Assembly: GCA_902363665.1 (NCBI GenBank)
Contig: CABJAW010000017.1
Location: 1-64,000 of the forward strand
Direction: 5' to 3'
DNA from: Lachnospiraceae bacterium
Lineage (GTDB): Bacteria; Bacillota; Clostridia; Lachnospirales; Lachnospiraceae
Length of the DNA: 64,000 bases
The translations under genes and the position numbers were made by a program. Positions within the stretch are counted from its first letter, which is position 1. Each line of letters begins with the position of its first letter. Below the pieces are notes generated by a model, which saw only the letters and a program-made list of their open reading frames with translations, did not search any database and was not told the origin of the DNA. Shown one piece after another: positions 16,738 through 25,614 of the stretch.

Positions 16738-16855
16738 ACGCAAGAATCTTTCCTTCAGGCATGCGCAGCACAGACGGTATCGCAGCTGCGCACGGAAAGC
16801 GTTAATCCCTGTCTGCATTCCAAAATATAAACTCAATGAAACAAGCAGCAAAATG

Positions 16856-16877
16856 GATTTTGAATATCCGTTTTGAC
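16856..16877 (+). repeat. Dispersed 21-22 base motif
   Basis: GATTTTGAATATCCGTTTTGAC, just upstream of the ribosome site of the M32 peptidase gene. Confidence 0.4.
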
Positions 16878-16898
16878 CAATGACGAAAGGAACCAGCC

Positions 16899-18401
16899 AT
16901 GAGTGAAACATTTAATAAATTCCAGTCTGTCTACCGCCGCATTCTTCGTTTTCAGAAGATCGGCGTGCTGGCAAGCTGGGATCTCTACACCGCCACCCCA
17001 AAGCTCGGATTTGATGACATGTCCGATACGATGACATTTGCTTCATCCGAAGCCTTCGCGCTTTCCAATTCCGATGAATTTTTTGGGCTCGTCGAAGCAT
17101 TAAACGAACCGGAGGAATTTGCACAGCTTACTACCGGTATGCAGTATACGATACAGAAATTAAAGACGGAGCTTGAAAAGAGCCGCCGCATCCCGCAGGC
17201 TTTCTTTGAAGAACTGGTCAGCCTGCAGAATCAGTCCATGAAAGCATGGACTGAGGCAAAGAGAGCGTCCGACTATACTCTGTTTGCACCGTATCTGGAA
17301 AAGCTGATTTCCATGATCACGCAGAAATGTGCTTACACCGATCCTGGAAAGGATACCTACGAAGTACTGCTCGATCAGTACGAAAAGGGAATGGATTCCG
17401 CCACCATTGACCGCGTTTTTGAAGAACTGAAAGAAGGACTTCTCCCGCTGCTTCACAAAATCCTCGCAGCGCCGCAACCGGACAGCACTGCTTTCGACGG
17501 ATTCTATGATATCCCGACACAGATGAAAGTGCAGGATCTGCTTTTGAACTACATCGGCTTTTCTCTTGATGCCGGTACCACTGCCGTAAGTGAGCATCCG
17601 TTTACAACCGGTTTTTCCAGAAACGATGTCCGCATCACGAACCATTACTATGAAAACAATGCGATTTCTTCCATGTTTTCTGCGATCCATGAGGGCGGAC
17701 ATGGCATCTTCGAACAAAACGTCGATCCGGCCCTCCAGAATACAGCAGCCGATGACTGCTGTTATATGGGTGTCCATGAAAGCCAGTCCCGTTTCTTTGA
17801 AAACATCCTGGGCCGCAGCAAAAATTTCTGGATTCCGATCTATGCCCAGATCCAGGAACTGCTCCCGGAATTTAAAAAGCACTCTCTTGACGAGTTCTGC
17901 CGTGAGATCAACCACGTACAGAACAGCATGATCCGCACGGAGGCCGATGAAGTCACCTACTGCCTGCATATCATTCTCCGCTATGAGATGGAACAGGCGA
18001 TCTTCCGCGATCACGTGCCGGTAAGTGAGCTTCCAGCCCTTTGGAATCAGAAAATGCAGGATTATCTGCAGATCACACCTTCCAATGATGCAGAGGGCAT
18101 CCTTCAGGATATGCACTGGTCCGATGGCTCATTCGGCTACTTCCCTTCTTACCTGCTTGGAAGCATCTACGACGGCATGTTCCTTGAAACGCTCGAACAG
18201 GATCTTGGAAACATTGATGAAATCCTCGCCTCCGGTCAGATCCACACGATCACAAAATGGCTGAATGAGAAGATTCACTGGTACGGCTCCCTGCGCGAGC
18301 CGAAAGAAGTGATTCGCACAGTCTGCGGTAAAGAGTTGAGTGCAAAGCCGTTGCTTGACTATTTTACAAAGAAATATACGGAAGTTTATCATCTGTCATA
18401 A
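16899..18401 (+). CDS. M32 family metallocarboxypeptidase (Taq type)
   Basis: A 500-residue zinc carboxypeptidase. The metal site HEGGH (in SAIHEGGHGIFEQN) lies near residue 265, with the downstream family motifs HESQSRFFEN (third zinc ligand Glu) and IRTEADEVTYCLHI. It removes C-terminal residues from peptides in the cytosol. Length matches the family. The ATG follows GAAAGGA. Likely transcribed with or behind the desulfhydrase-like gene, 161 bases upstream. Confidence 0.95.
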   Translation: MSETFNKFQSVYRRILRFQKIGVLASWDLYTATPKLGFDDMSDTMTFASSEAFALSNSDEFFGLVEALNEPEEFAQLTTGMQYTIQKLKTELEKSRRIPQAFFEELVSLQNQSMKAWTEAKRASDYTLFAPYLEKLISMITQKCAYTDPGKDTYEVLLDQYEKGMDSATIDRVFEELKEGLLPLLHKILAAPQPDSTAFDGFYDIPTQMKVQDLLLNYIGFSLDAGTTAVSEHPFTTGFSRNDVRITNHYYENNAISSMFSAIHEGGHGIFEQNVDPALQNTAADDCCYMGVHESQSRFFENILGRSKNFWIPIYAQIQELLPEFKKHSLDEFCREINHVQNSMIRTEADEVTYCLHIILRYEMEQAIFRDHVPVSELPALWNQKMQDYLQITPSNDAEGILQDMHWSDGSFGYFPSYLLGSIYDGMFLETLEQDLGNIDEILASGQIHTITKWLNEKIHWYGSLREPKEVIRTVCGKELSAKPLLDYFTKKYTEVYHLS

Positions 18402-18422
18402 ATGCCAAAATCGCACCACGGC

Positions 18423-18454
18423 AAAAGAGACGCGGCACACCACGTCTCTTTTTT
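18423..18454. terminator. Bidirectional terminator between convergent genes
   Basis: AAAAGAGACG and CGTCTCTTTTTT pair around a 10-base loop. It serves the M32 gene on the plus strand and ptsI on the minus strand. Confidence 0.88.
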
Positions 18455-18513
18455 ACACATTTTTTTGTATTTTCCTTACTCTGTGAATCCACAGCTGATA
18501 TCTGACCGCCTTC

Positions 18514-20130
18514 TCACAGGGCTACATTTCTCACTGCTTCCCGCACCGGCAGTACCATCGGCGGAGACACCGAAAGCTCATCGATTCCCATCCGTATAAA
18601 TTCTTCTGTCAGTGTCAGATCTGCTGCCAGTTCTCCGCAGATACCGACCCAGCATCCGCCACGATGTCCGTTTTCCACCGTCATGCGGATCAGGCGCAGC
18701 ACAGCCGGATGATGCGGGTCAAAAAAACGCTCCAGCTGCGGGTTCTGCCGGTCGACCGCCAGCGTATACTGGCTGAGGTCATTCGTCCCGATGCTGAAAA
18801 AATCCACCTCACGAGCCAGCTCATCGCTGATCAGCGCTGCAGCCGGCGTCTCAATCATGATTCCGGTCTCGATCTCCTCAAACGGGATCTGCTCCTGCCG
18901 CAGTTCTTCTTTCACTGCTTCGATCTGCCGTTTAATTTCCCGTACTTCTTCCACGGAAATGATCATCGGAAACATGACCGCGACTGTCCCATACACGCTC
19001 GCACGGTAGATCGCACGCAGCTGCGTCCGAAAAATTTCCTGCTGATCCAGGCAGATACGGATCGCCCGGTATCCCATCGCCGGATTTTCTTCTTTTTCCA
19101 GCCCCAGATAATCTGCCTGCTTGTCCGCACCGATATCCATCGTCCGGATGATGACCTTTTTGCCCTTCATCTTCTCTGCCACGGCACGATAGCTCTCAAA
19201 CTGTTCCTTCTCCGTTGGCAGGGAATTCTTCTCCAGATACAGAAATTCACTGCGGAACAGTCCAATTCCTTCTGCATCCTGAAACAGTGCATCCTCCGCA
19301 TCTGTCACATTTCCGATATTCGCATAAAGCCGGATTTTTTTTCCGTACTGTGTTACAGTCTCCTGTCCTTTGAGCTTCTGCAGCTCCAGCGCAGCCTTTT
19401 TCTCTTTTTTTTCATATCTCCGCATCCGCTCCAGAGTCGGAAGATCCGGATCAACGTACAAAATTCCGCTGCTGCCATCTACAATTGCAAGCCGGCCATT
19501 CCATTCCCTCTTTACCGGCATGGAAGTAAGCGCAGGTATATTCATCGTCCGCGCAAGGATCGCCGCATGAGAATTGACCGAGCCTTTCTCTGTCACAAAC
19601 GCGAGCACCTTTGCGCGATCCATCTGAACCGTCTCACTCGGCACCAGATCCGGTGCGACAACGATCATCGGCTCATCCCACGATACGTTTTCTGCCCCCT
19701 CGTCGGTCAGAATCCCCACCAGCCGCTGTGAAATATCACGGATATCTGCGGCACGCGCCCGAAAATATTCATCATCCATCGCCGCGAACATTTCCGCAAA
19801 GTGAATGCCCGCCTCATGTACTGCATATTCCGCATTTACCATCTGTACTTCAATCATACGACGGATATACGCATTGTAATCCGCATCCTCCATGAGAAGC
19901 GCGTGCACATCGAAAATCGCCGCATTTGTCTCGCCAACTTCCTCTTCTATCTTCCGCATCAGCTCCTTCAGTTGATCTCGTGCTGTGTTTCTGGCATCCT
20001 CATACCGTTTCCATTCCGCAGCCGAGTCACTAATCGCTCTTTTTTCAATCTGGCATTTTTCTTTTTCATAAAACCAGATTCGCCCGATCGCAATATTCGG
20101 CGAAACCGATTTTCCCCTGTACCGCTCCAT
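18514..20130 (-). CDS. ptsI: Phosphoenolpyruvate-protein phosphotransferase (enzyme I)
   Basis: Enzyme I of the sugar PTS takes phosphate from PEP and gives it to HPr. The N-terminal half has the phospho-His site GSVNSHAAILARTMNIPAL (near residue 190). The PEP-binding barrel shows FRSEFLYLE, MGYRAIRICL and GTNDLSQYTLAVDRQNP, with the active Cys in GICGELAAD. At 538 residues it ends at VREAVRNVAL, about 30 residues shorter than Bacillus enzyme I and missing the final helix. Start has AAGGAG. It follows ptsH by 14 bases. Confidence 0.95.
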   Translation of the reverse strand: MERYRGKSVSPNIAIGRIWFYEKEKCQIEKRAISDSAAEWKRYEDARNTARDQLKELMRKIEEEVGETNAAIFDVHALLMEDADYNAYIRRMIEVQMVNAEYAVHEAGIHFAEMFAAMDDEYFRARAADIRDISQRLVGILTDEGAENVSWDEPMIVVAPDLVPSETVQMDRAKVLAFVTEKGSVNSHAAILARTMNIPALTSMPVKREWNGRLAIVDGSSGILYVDPDLPTLERMRRYEKKEKKAALELQKLKGQETVTQYGKKIRLYANIGNVTDAEDALFQDAEGIGLFRSEFLYLEKNSLPTEKEQFESYRAVAEKMKGKKVIIRTMDIGADKQADYLGLEKEENPAMGYRAIRICLDQQEIFRTQLRAIYRASVYGTVAVMFPMIISVEEVREIKRQIEAVKEELRQEQIPFEEIETGIMIETPAAALISDELAREVDFFSIGTNDLSQYTLAVDRQNPQLERFFDPHHPAVLRLIRMTVENGHRGGCWVGICGELAADLTLTEEFIRMGIDELSVSPPMVLPVREAVRNVAL

Positions 20131-20144
20131 GTCAGAACTCCTTC

Positions 20145-20393
20145 TTACAAATTTCTGTAAAAAAATTCTCTCAGTACTTCCAGCACCTTCGGGTCATCTG
20201 CGGTCACAGTCACTTCGTCGCCTTTTTTTATACCGAGACGCATCAGTGACATTACTCCTGCTGCGTCCGCCGTCTGACCTTCTTTTCCAACCGTAACTGC
20301 GCAGTCTGTCTCTTTCACAAGCCTTGCAAGCTGCGCCGCCGGACGTGCATGAAGCCCCGCACCATCTGTAATCACATATTGAAACTCCGCCAT
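20145..20393 (-). CDS. ptsH: Phosphocarrier protein HPr
   Basis: An 82-residue HPr. The enzyme I-phosphorylated His lies in GLHARPAAQL (residue 15), and the regulatory Ser in GVMSLMRLGIKKGD (about residue 46), the HPr kinase site that drives catabolite repression in Bacillota. A GGAG site lies seven bases before the ATG. It is the first gene of the ptsH-ptsI unit. Confidence 0.95.
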   Translation of the reverse strand: MAEFQYVITDGAGLHARPAAQLARLVKETDCAVTVGKEGQTADAAGVMSLMRLGIKKGDEVTVTADDPKVLEVLREFFYRNL

Positions 20394-20469
20394 GCATTAA
20401 CTCCTTTTTCCAGCAGCCTGTTTTCCCCGCTGCTCTTTTTCCCTTTTATCATCTGCGAATTTCGGAATT

Positions 20470-20745
20470 TTATGCGTGACACACCTTATCCGCAAAATTT
20501 TCGCAGTATTTCTGATTGAGCCACTTCGTCATTTCCTCAATCCCATCCGCAGAATACTCAAAAAATCCGAATTCCTTCTGATCCTCCGGCGTTGCTTCCC
20601 AGCAATATGGCTCTGGATATACGCATGCTTTCATTTTTCCTTCATCCATCATCAGCATATAACGCATCTTCCCGTGTGAACCTGCAAAACGCTCTTTTCG
20701 GATCAGTTCCAGTGAAAATATCCCTTTCAGGGAGATTTCCTCCAT
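20470..20745 (-). CDS. Conserved small acidic protein, unknown function
   Basis: A 91-residue soluble protein (MEEISLKGIFSLELIRKERF start). It has a beta-rich N-terminal half, a PEPYCWEATPEDQK segment in the middle and a helical C-terminus. I recognise no family name. The start at 20745 is set by AGGAGGA; upstream lies a repeat element. It lies upstream of ptsH in the same direction, 76 bases away, and may share the transcript. Confidence 0.7.
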   Translation of the reverse strand: MEEISLKGIFSLELIRKERFAGSHGKMRYMLMMDEGKMKACVYPEPYCWEATPEDQKEFGFFEYSADGIEEMTKWLNQKYCENFADKVCHA

Positions 20746-20777
20746 GTTTCTTCCTCCTGTTCGTCTCCCCGACTGAC

Positions 20778-20942
20778 CTAGTACATCGTTATCGAAATAA
20801 CTATACCACTCACTTGTCTGCGAATCCGATTGCACAGATGAAAAAGCCTCAGCGTAGCCCGCTACGCCTGCGTTTTTTCATCTGCACACTCGAATCCGCA
20901 TCCAGCGCGATTGGTATAGTTATTTACGAAACGATGTACTAG
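20778..20942. repeat. 165-bp inverted-repeat element (second MITE-like family)
   Basis: The ends CTAGTACATCGTT...AATAACTATACCA and TGGTATAGTTATT...AACGATGTACTAG are ~31-bp imperfect inverted repeats. Inside, CAGATGAAAAA and TTTTTTCATCTG flank a GCGTAGC/GCTACGC stem, making a long hairpin. No ORF. A near-identical end fragment lies at 14537. Together with the 142-bp element it fills most of the 516-base gap 20746-21261, which holds no other gene. Confidence 0.7.
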
Positions 20943-21073
20943 CAAAGCAGCGCCTCGCAGTCCGTTCGGTCAATCCGGTTAACTTTCTATATAGTATTAG
21001 AATACCATACCAGACGCTTATGCTCAAGTATTTGTTGACATCCATTCAAAACTCTGCTATATACTATTTTAAT

Positions 21074-21215
21074 GTAACTGTTCAGAGCCAACCTCCAAAA
21101 TGCTACGCACTTCGTCGGTGTGGCGTATCCGCCAAATAAAATTTCAAAAACAGGCTTAAAAATGCAAGCATTTTCCGCCTGTTTTATGAAATTTTGCTTG
21201 GCTCTGAACAGTTAC
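21074..21215 (-). mobile_element. 142-bp MITE copy 3 (inverted orientation)
   Basis: Same length and ends as the copies at 11108 and 61803, in reverse orientation. One base differs from the 61803 copy. The flanking 8-mers ATTTTAAT and ATTTAATT are similar but not an exact duplication, so the site has drifted or shifted. Confidence 0.88.
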
Positions 21216-21261
21216 ATTTAATTTATTTTTACGCCGCCGCTGCGGCAGAATGGAGATTTCT

Positions 21262-21513
21262 ATGAAAAAGAAAATAATCCGTGTCTTTGCCCTGATCGGG
21301 GCGATCTTACTTGCCGGTATGTACCTTGTAGTCCTTTATCTCGGCCTGACCGCAAATCCAAGCACACAGAATGTACTGATGGCCGCCATCGGATGCACGA
21401 TCGTAATTCCGGTCCTGCTCTACGCAATGATGCTGATCGCACGTGTGCTGGACAACCGGCAGAATCCAGGTGAAAAAACAGAAAAGAAAGAGAAACAGAA
21501 ATGCAGGAAATAG
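21262..21513 (+). CDS. Small two-helix membrane protein, unknown function
   Basis: An 83-residue protein with transmembrane segments at about residues 6-26 and 36-58 and a Lys/Glu-rich cytosolic tail. The ATG at 21262 is preferred to the one at 21250 because GGAG lies six bases before it. No family recognised. It is isolated, with its own strong terminator. The MITE sits just upstream, so its promoter may lie in or next to the insertion. Confidence 0.6.
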   Translation: MKKKIIRVFALIGAILLAGMYLVVLYLGLTANPSTQNVLMAAIGCTIVIPVLLYAMMLIARVLDNRQNPGEKTEKKEKQKCRK

Positions 21514-21514
21514 C

Positions 21515-21557
21515 AAAAAGCAGGTGCGAACCCACTAAAAGTTCGCCCTGCTTTTTC
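21515..21557 (+). terminator. Intrinsic terminator
   Basis: AAAAAGCAGG...GCGAAC pairs with GTTCGCCCTGCTTTTT; a T-rich tail follows. Confidence 0.85.
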
Positions 21558-21688
21558 TTTTCTTATTTCTGTTCTTATCTCTTTTCTTTTGCTCTCTTAT
21601 TTCTTTTGACCGGTCAATCTTCCTGAAAAACCGGCCTGCCCAGCAGGAACTGCCTGTATTTACAAAGACGGAAACCGTGTAACCTGCT

Positions 21689-22972
21689 TTACTTCACATC
21701 TCTGTAGATGATATCCTCTCTGCCCGGTCCATTGGAGATCATTGTAATTGGGAAGCCGATGTGCTTCTCCACAAACTCAATGTATTTTCTGCAATTCTCC
21801 GGAAGATCCTCATACTTCTTGATACCGCGGATCTCACATTTCCATCCCGGAAGTGTCTCATAAACCGGTTTTGCCTTCTCAAGCAGTGCGGTTGTCGGGA
21901 AATCGGTCGTAACCTCTCCGTCGATCTCATAGCCTACGCATACCGGGATCTCATCGAGGTAGCCAAGTACGTCAAGTACCGTAAACGCCACATCAGTCGC
22001 ACCCTGCAGACGGCAGCCATATTTAGATGCTACACAGTCAAACCATCCCATACGTCTCGGACGGCCTGTGGTTGCTCCGAATTCTCCGCCATCTCCGCCG
22101 CGTCTTCTCAGCTCATCTGCCTCATCACCGAAGATCTCACTGACAAATGCGCCTGCTCCGACCGCACTGGAATATGCCTTGCTTACGGTAACAACACGCT
22201 TGATCTCATACGGCGGGATACCTGCTCCGATCGCACCATAACCAGCCAGTGTGGAAGAAGAGGTAACCATCGGATAAATGCCGTGATCCGGATCCTTCAG
22301 GGAACCAAGCTGTCCCTCAAGCAGTACGATCTTTCCTTCTTTTACTGCATTGTAAAGGAATGCTGCGGTATCTGCTACGAACGGTTTTACCATATCACGA
22401 TAGGTATGCAGCTCCTCAAGCAGTGCTTCCGGTGTCAGTGCCGGTTTGTGATACAGGTGCTCCAGAATCGGGTTCTTCAGATCGCAGATGCGCTGTACCT
22501 TGTCTGCCAGCAGTTCCTCATGGAACAGCTCGCTGACCTGGAAACCGATCTTTGAAAACTTATCAGCGTAGAACGGTGCAATACCGGACTTTGTAGAACC
22601 AAAGGACTTGCCTCCAAGACGCTCCTCCTCGCACTGATCAAACAGAATGTGATAAGACATTACGATCTGTGCACGGTCAGAAATCAGAAGCTTCGGCATC
22701 GGAACGCCGCGGTCTACAATTTCCTGTACTTCCTTTACAACAAGCGGGATATTCAGCGCAACGCCATTTCCGATTACATTTGTGATGTGGCTGTAAAATA
22801 CGCCGGACGGAAGCGTATGCAGTGCAAATTTTCCGTAATTGTTTACGATCGTATGACCCGCGTTTGCGCCGCCCTGAAAACGTACGACGATGTCTGCTTT
22901 CTCAGCAAGCATATCTGTAATCTTGCCTTTTCCTTCGTCTCCCCAGTTTGCTCCTACTACTGCCTGTACCAT
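21689..22972 (-). CDS. purA: Adenylosuccinate synthetase
   Basis: Joins IMP and aspartate using GTP, the first step from IMP to AMP. The 427-residue protein shows the GTP/IMP loop GANWGDEGKGKITD at the N-terminus with the catalytic Asp, GGANAGHT, and the C-terminal GRPRRMGWFD and ISNGPGREDII segments. Start at 22972 with AGGAGG eight bases upstream; the longer frame to 23059 reads through the leader. It has its own promoter and a ~200-nt structured leader, separate from purB although both act in AMP synthesis. Confidence 0.96.
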   Translation of the reverse strand: MVQAVVGANWGDEGKGKITDMLAEKADIVVRFQGGANAGHTIVNNYGKFALHTLPSGVFYSHITNVIGNGVALNIPLVVKEVQEIVDRGVPMPKLLISDRAQIVMSYHILFDQCEEERLGGKSFGSTKSGIAPFYADKFSKIGFQVSELFHEELLADKVQRICDLKNPILEHLYHKPALTPEALLEELHTYRDMVKPFVADTAAFLYNAVKEGKIVLLEGQLGSLKDPDHGIYPMVTSSSTLAGYGAIGAGIPPYEIKRVVTVSKAYSSAVGAGAFVSEIFGDEADELRRRGGDGGEFGATTGRPRRMGWFDCVASKYGCRLQGATDVAFTVLDVLGYLDEIPVCVGYEIDGEVTTDFPTTALLEKAKPVYETLPGWKCEIRGIKKYEDLPENCRKYIEFVEKHIGFPITMISNGPGREDIIYRDVK

Positions 22973-23038
22973 ATTTTTTCCTCCTGAACTTATCCCGTAA
23001 CTCCTGTGACAGAGCGTACCTGAAAAAGAATCCTGCCT

Positions 23039-23060
23039 GATTGCGGAATGCCCTTTCAAA
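23039..23060 (+). repeat. Dispersed 21-22 base motif
   Basis: GATTGCGGAATGCCCTTTCAAA, a diverged member of the family listed at 7987, inside the purA leader. Confidence 0.35.
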
Positions 23061-23096
23061 GGGGCTCTGCCTCTTACGGGTATCTGTCAACTATCA

Positions 23097-23178
23097 AGCG
23101 GATGCTTTATCCGCATCGCTGCGCAACAGTACACCAAAATGGATTCTGTTGCTGTTCTGGTAAGTTTTTACCCAACAG
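23097..23178 (-). promoter_or_regulatory. Structured purA leader
   Basis: Three stems in a row on the minus strand: CTGTT-GGTAA/TTACC-AACAG (23152-23178), GCAACAG/CTGTTGC (23123-23152) and GCGGAT/ATCCGC (23098-23114). No purine-riboswitch core is visible. A cis-regulatory role is possible. Confidence 0.4.
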
Positions 23179-23182
23179 TTTC

Positions 23183-23211
23183 AGTATACTACACTTTTTT
23201 TCATAAGTAAA
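23183..23211 (-). promoter_or_regulatory. Promoter of purA
   Basis: On the minus strand, TTTACT (23206-23211), a 17-base spacer and TATACT (23183-23188), about 210 bases upstream of the start. Confidence 0.6.
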
Positions 23212-23244
23212 ATTAATAATTGTTATATTGCTCATAAGGTAGAA

Positions 23245-24129
23245 TTATAATTTAAGCATCTCCAGAAACTTCGCTGATGCAGAGGTCGGCGGAAGCTTCT
23301 CATTTGTCACAAGCTCCATCTCACGTGCCGGCAGGCTGCTCTCAAACCGCAGTTCAAAGAGTGTCCCTGCCTCCAGATACGGCTGTGCAAAATCCCACAC
23401 CACGCAGGCAACGCCGAGGTTGCGCAGGGCAAACTGTACGATCATATCGCTGGTCGCCAGTTCGATCTCCGGATGGATCGCTGCGCCTCGTGCCATCAGA
23501 AAATCATCGACATACCGTCTCGTGCTGCTGTTTTTCTCCAGACAGACAACCGGAAGCTCGCGCAGGCTGCTCCATGGCAGTATTTCGCCTTTTAGCTTCC
23601 GAAAGCGCGTACCGGCCACAAACACATCCTGGATCTGACGCACCGCTATGGAGTGGAACCCTTTCCTGCGGCTCAGCGGTGTCGTGACAAGTCCGAAATC
23701 GATGCGCCCCTCGCTTAAATAATGCATCGTCTCCGGTGTCGGTCCGTTTGTGACATTTAAACGGATGCCCGGATATCGCTCATGAAAACGCTGCAGATAC
23801 GGGAGCAGATAAAACTGCAGCGTCATATCGCTCGCTCCGATCCGAATCTCTCCGGTCTCCATATTTATCATCTCAAGCACCTTGCGCTCTCCGGTCTCGA
23901 TCTCCTCATAGCCGCGCTTCACGTAATCAAAAAGGATCTCCCCGGCAGGCGTTAAATGTACGCCCTTTCCGTTCCGCACAAAAAGGTCGGTGCCAAGCGA
24001 CTTTGCCAGTGTGCGGAGGGCCTGACTGACCGCAGGCTGCGTGACAGAAAGTGCCTCCGCAGCCTGCGTGATGCTGCCGCATTTTGCGGCATAGTAAAAA
24101 AATTTGTAATATTCCAGACTGATATTCAT
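23245..24129 (-). CDS. LysR family transcriptional regulator
   Basis: A 294-residue regulator. Residues 1-60 are the winged helix-turn-helix (GSITQAAEALSVTQPAVSQALRTL), followed by the linker helix and a periplasmic-binding-like effector domain (about 90-290). It starts seven bases after the purB stop, so it belongs to the purF-purB transcript. The ligand is unknown; the position suggests a link to purine or amino-nitrogen control, but LysR regulators often act on divergent or distant genes. Confidence 0.93.
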   Translation of the reverse strand: MNISLEYYKFFYYAAKCGSITQAAEALSVTQPAVSQALRTLAKSLGTDLFVRNGKGVHLTPAGEILFDYVKRGYEEIETGERKVLEMINMETGEIRIGASDMTLQFYLLPYLQRFHERYPGIRLNVTNGPTPETMHYLSEGRIDFGLVTTPLSRRKGFHSIAVRQIQDVFVAGTRFRKLKGEILPWSSLRELPVVCLEKNSSTRRYVDDFLMARGAAIHPEIELATSDMIVQFALRNLGVACVVWDFAQPYLEAGTLFELRFESSLPAREMELVTNEKLPPTSASAKFLEMLKL

Positions 24130-24135
24130 CTCAGA

Positions 24136-25569
24136 TCAGACATTGATCTCTGCTTTTACGCCAAGCAGGTCTTTGTATTTTTCAAGAACCGGAGCAACCA
24201 CGGTATCCACGAACCGCTCTACCTGCTCCTTTGATCTTCCGACATAGCGGAGCGGCTGCATCGACTTCTGCAGATCCTCGAGGGAGAGGTTGAACGCCGG
24301 GTCGGCTGCGATCAGTTCCAGAAGGTTGTTGTCCTTTCCTTCTTCTTTGACGTTGCGTCCGGCCTCCATCGAAAGCTCACGGATCTTCTCATGCAGCTCC
24401 TGACGGTCACCGCCTGCCTTTACGGCATCCATCATGATATTCTCGGTCGCCATAAACGGAAGCTCTGCCATCATGTGCTTCTCGATGACTTTCGGATAAA
24501 CCTTCAGGCCATCGGTGACATTCAGGCACAGATCCAGAATTCCGTCGATTGCAAGGAATCCTTCCGGAACTGAGAGACGCTTGTTTGCAGAATCATCGAG
24601 CGTACGCTCAAACCACTGGCATGCGGATGTGATCGCCGGGTTTAAAGCGTCGCAGATCACGTAGCGGGAAAGGGATGCGATTCGCTCGCTGCGCATCGGA
24701 TTGCGCTTGTAAGCCATCGCAGAAGAGCCGATCTGTGTCTTTTCAAACGGCTCCTCGACTTCCTTGAGATGCTGCAGCAGACGGATATCATTTGACATCT
24801 TATGCGCACTTGCAGCAATGCCTGCAAGAACATTGAGCACACGGGTATCGGTCTTTCTGGAATAGGTCTGGCCAGACACTGCCACACATGCGGTAAAGCC
24901 CATTTTCTGCGCGATCATCGGATCAATCTTATCGATCGTCTCCTGATCTCCGTCAAACAGTTCCAAAAAGCTTGCCTGTGTACCAGTCGTTCCCTTGGAA
25001 CCAAGCAGCTTCATGCCGCCGAGCACATACTCCAGATCTTCCAGATCCATCAGGAACTCCTGTGCCCAAAGTGTTGCCCGTTTTCCTACCGTTGTCGGCT
25101 GTGCCGGCTGAAAATGAGTAAAAGCAAGCGTCGGCTGTGCTTCATATTTTTTCGCGAATGCGGACAGCTGCGCGATCACGTTGACCAGCTTCTTGCGAAC
25201 GATCTTCAGTGCCTCTGTCATCACGATGATATCGGTATTATCTCCCACGTAGCAGGAGGTCGCGCCGAGATGGATGATCGGTTTTGCCTTCGGACACTGC
25301 ACACCGTACGCATAAACGTGTGACATTACGTCATGGCGGACTACTTTCTCTCGCTCTTTTGCCACCTCATAATTGATGTCATCCTGATGTGCTTTCAGCT
25401 CCTCAATCTGCTCGTCCGTGATGTCCAGTCCCAGCTCTTTTTCCGTCTCTGCAAGTGCGATCCAGAGTCTTCTCCAGGTCTTAAATTTCATGTCCGGTGA
25501 AAAAACATACTGCATCTCTTTGCTTGCGTACCGCTCTGAAAGCGGGCTTACGTATCTGTCTGTACTCAT
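24136..25569 (-). CDS. purB: Adenylosuccinate lyase
   Basis: Cleaves SAICAR and adenylosuccinate with release of fumarate, so it serves both IMP and AMP synthesis. The 477-residue protein carries THFQPAQPTTVGKRA (catalytic His region) and the fumarase-superfamily signature GSSAMAYKRNPMRSERI. The length and the N-terminal RYASKEMQYVFS start match the clostridial long form. A strong AAGGAG site precedes the start at 25569. It follows purF by 45 bases. Confidence 0.95.
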   Translation of the reverse strand: MSTDRYVSPLSERYASKEMQYVFSPDMKFKTWRRLWIALAETEKELGLDITDEQIEELKAHQDDINYEVAKEREKVVRHDVMSHVYAYGVQCPKAKPIIHLGATSCYVGDNTDIIVMTEALKIVRKKLVNVIAQLSAFAKKYEAQPTLAFTHFQPAQPTTVGKRATLWAQEFLMDLEDLEYVLGGMKLLGSKGTTGTQASFLELFDGDQETIDKIDPMIAQKMGFTACVAVSGQTYSRKTDTRVLNVLAGIAASAHKMSNDIRLLQHLKEVEEPFEKTQIGSSAMAYKRNPMRSERIASLSRYVICDALNPAITSACQWFERTLDDSANKRLSVPEGFLAIDGILDLCLNVTDGLKVYPKVIEKHMMAELPFMATENIMMDAVKAGGDRQELHEKIRELSMEAGRNVKEEGKDNNLLELIAADPAFNLSLEDLQKSMQPLRYVGRSKEQVERFVDTVVAPVLEKYKDLLGVKAEINV

Positions 25570-25614
25570 TTGCTTTTCTCCTTTTCAGCGATTTCTCAGC
25601 AATGTTTCAGCGTT

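Noticed and set aside
17160..18116. 318-codon minus-strand open frame
   Set aside because: Antisense to the M32 peptidase gene with its HEGGH motif; no supporting signal.
18664..19731. 355-codon plus-strand open frame
   Set aside because: Antisense to ptsI; composition is His/Arg/Leu-rich and no ribosome site is present.
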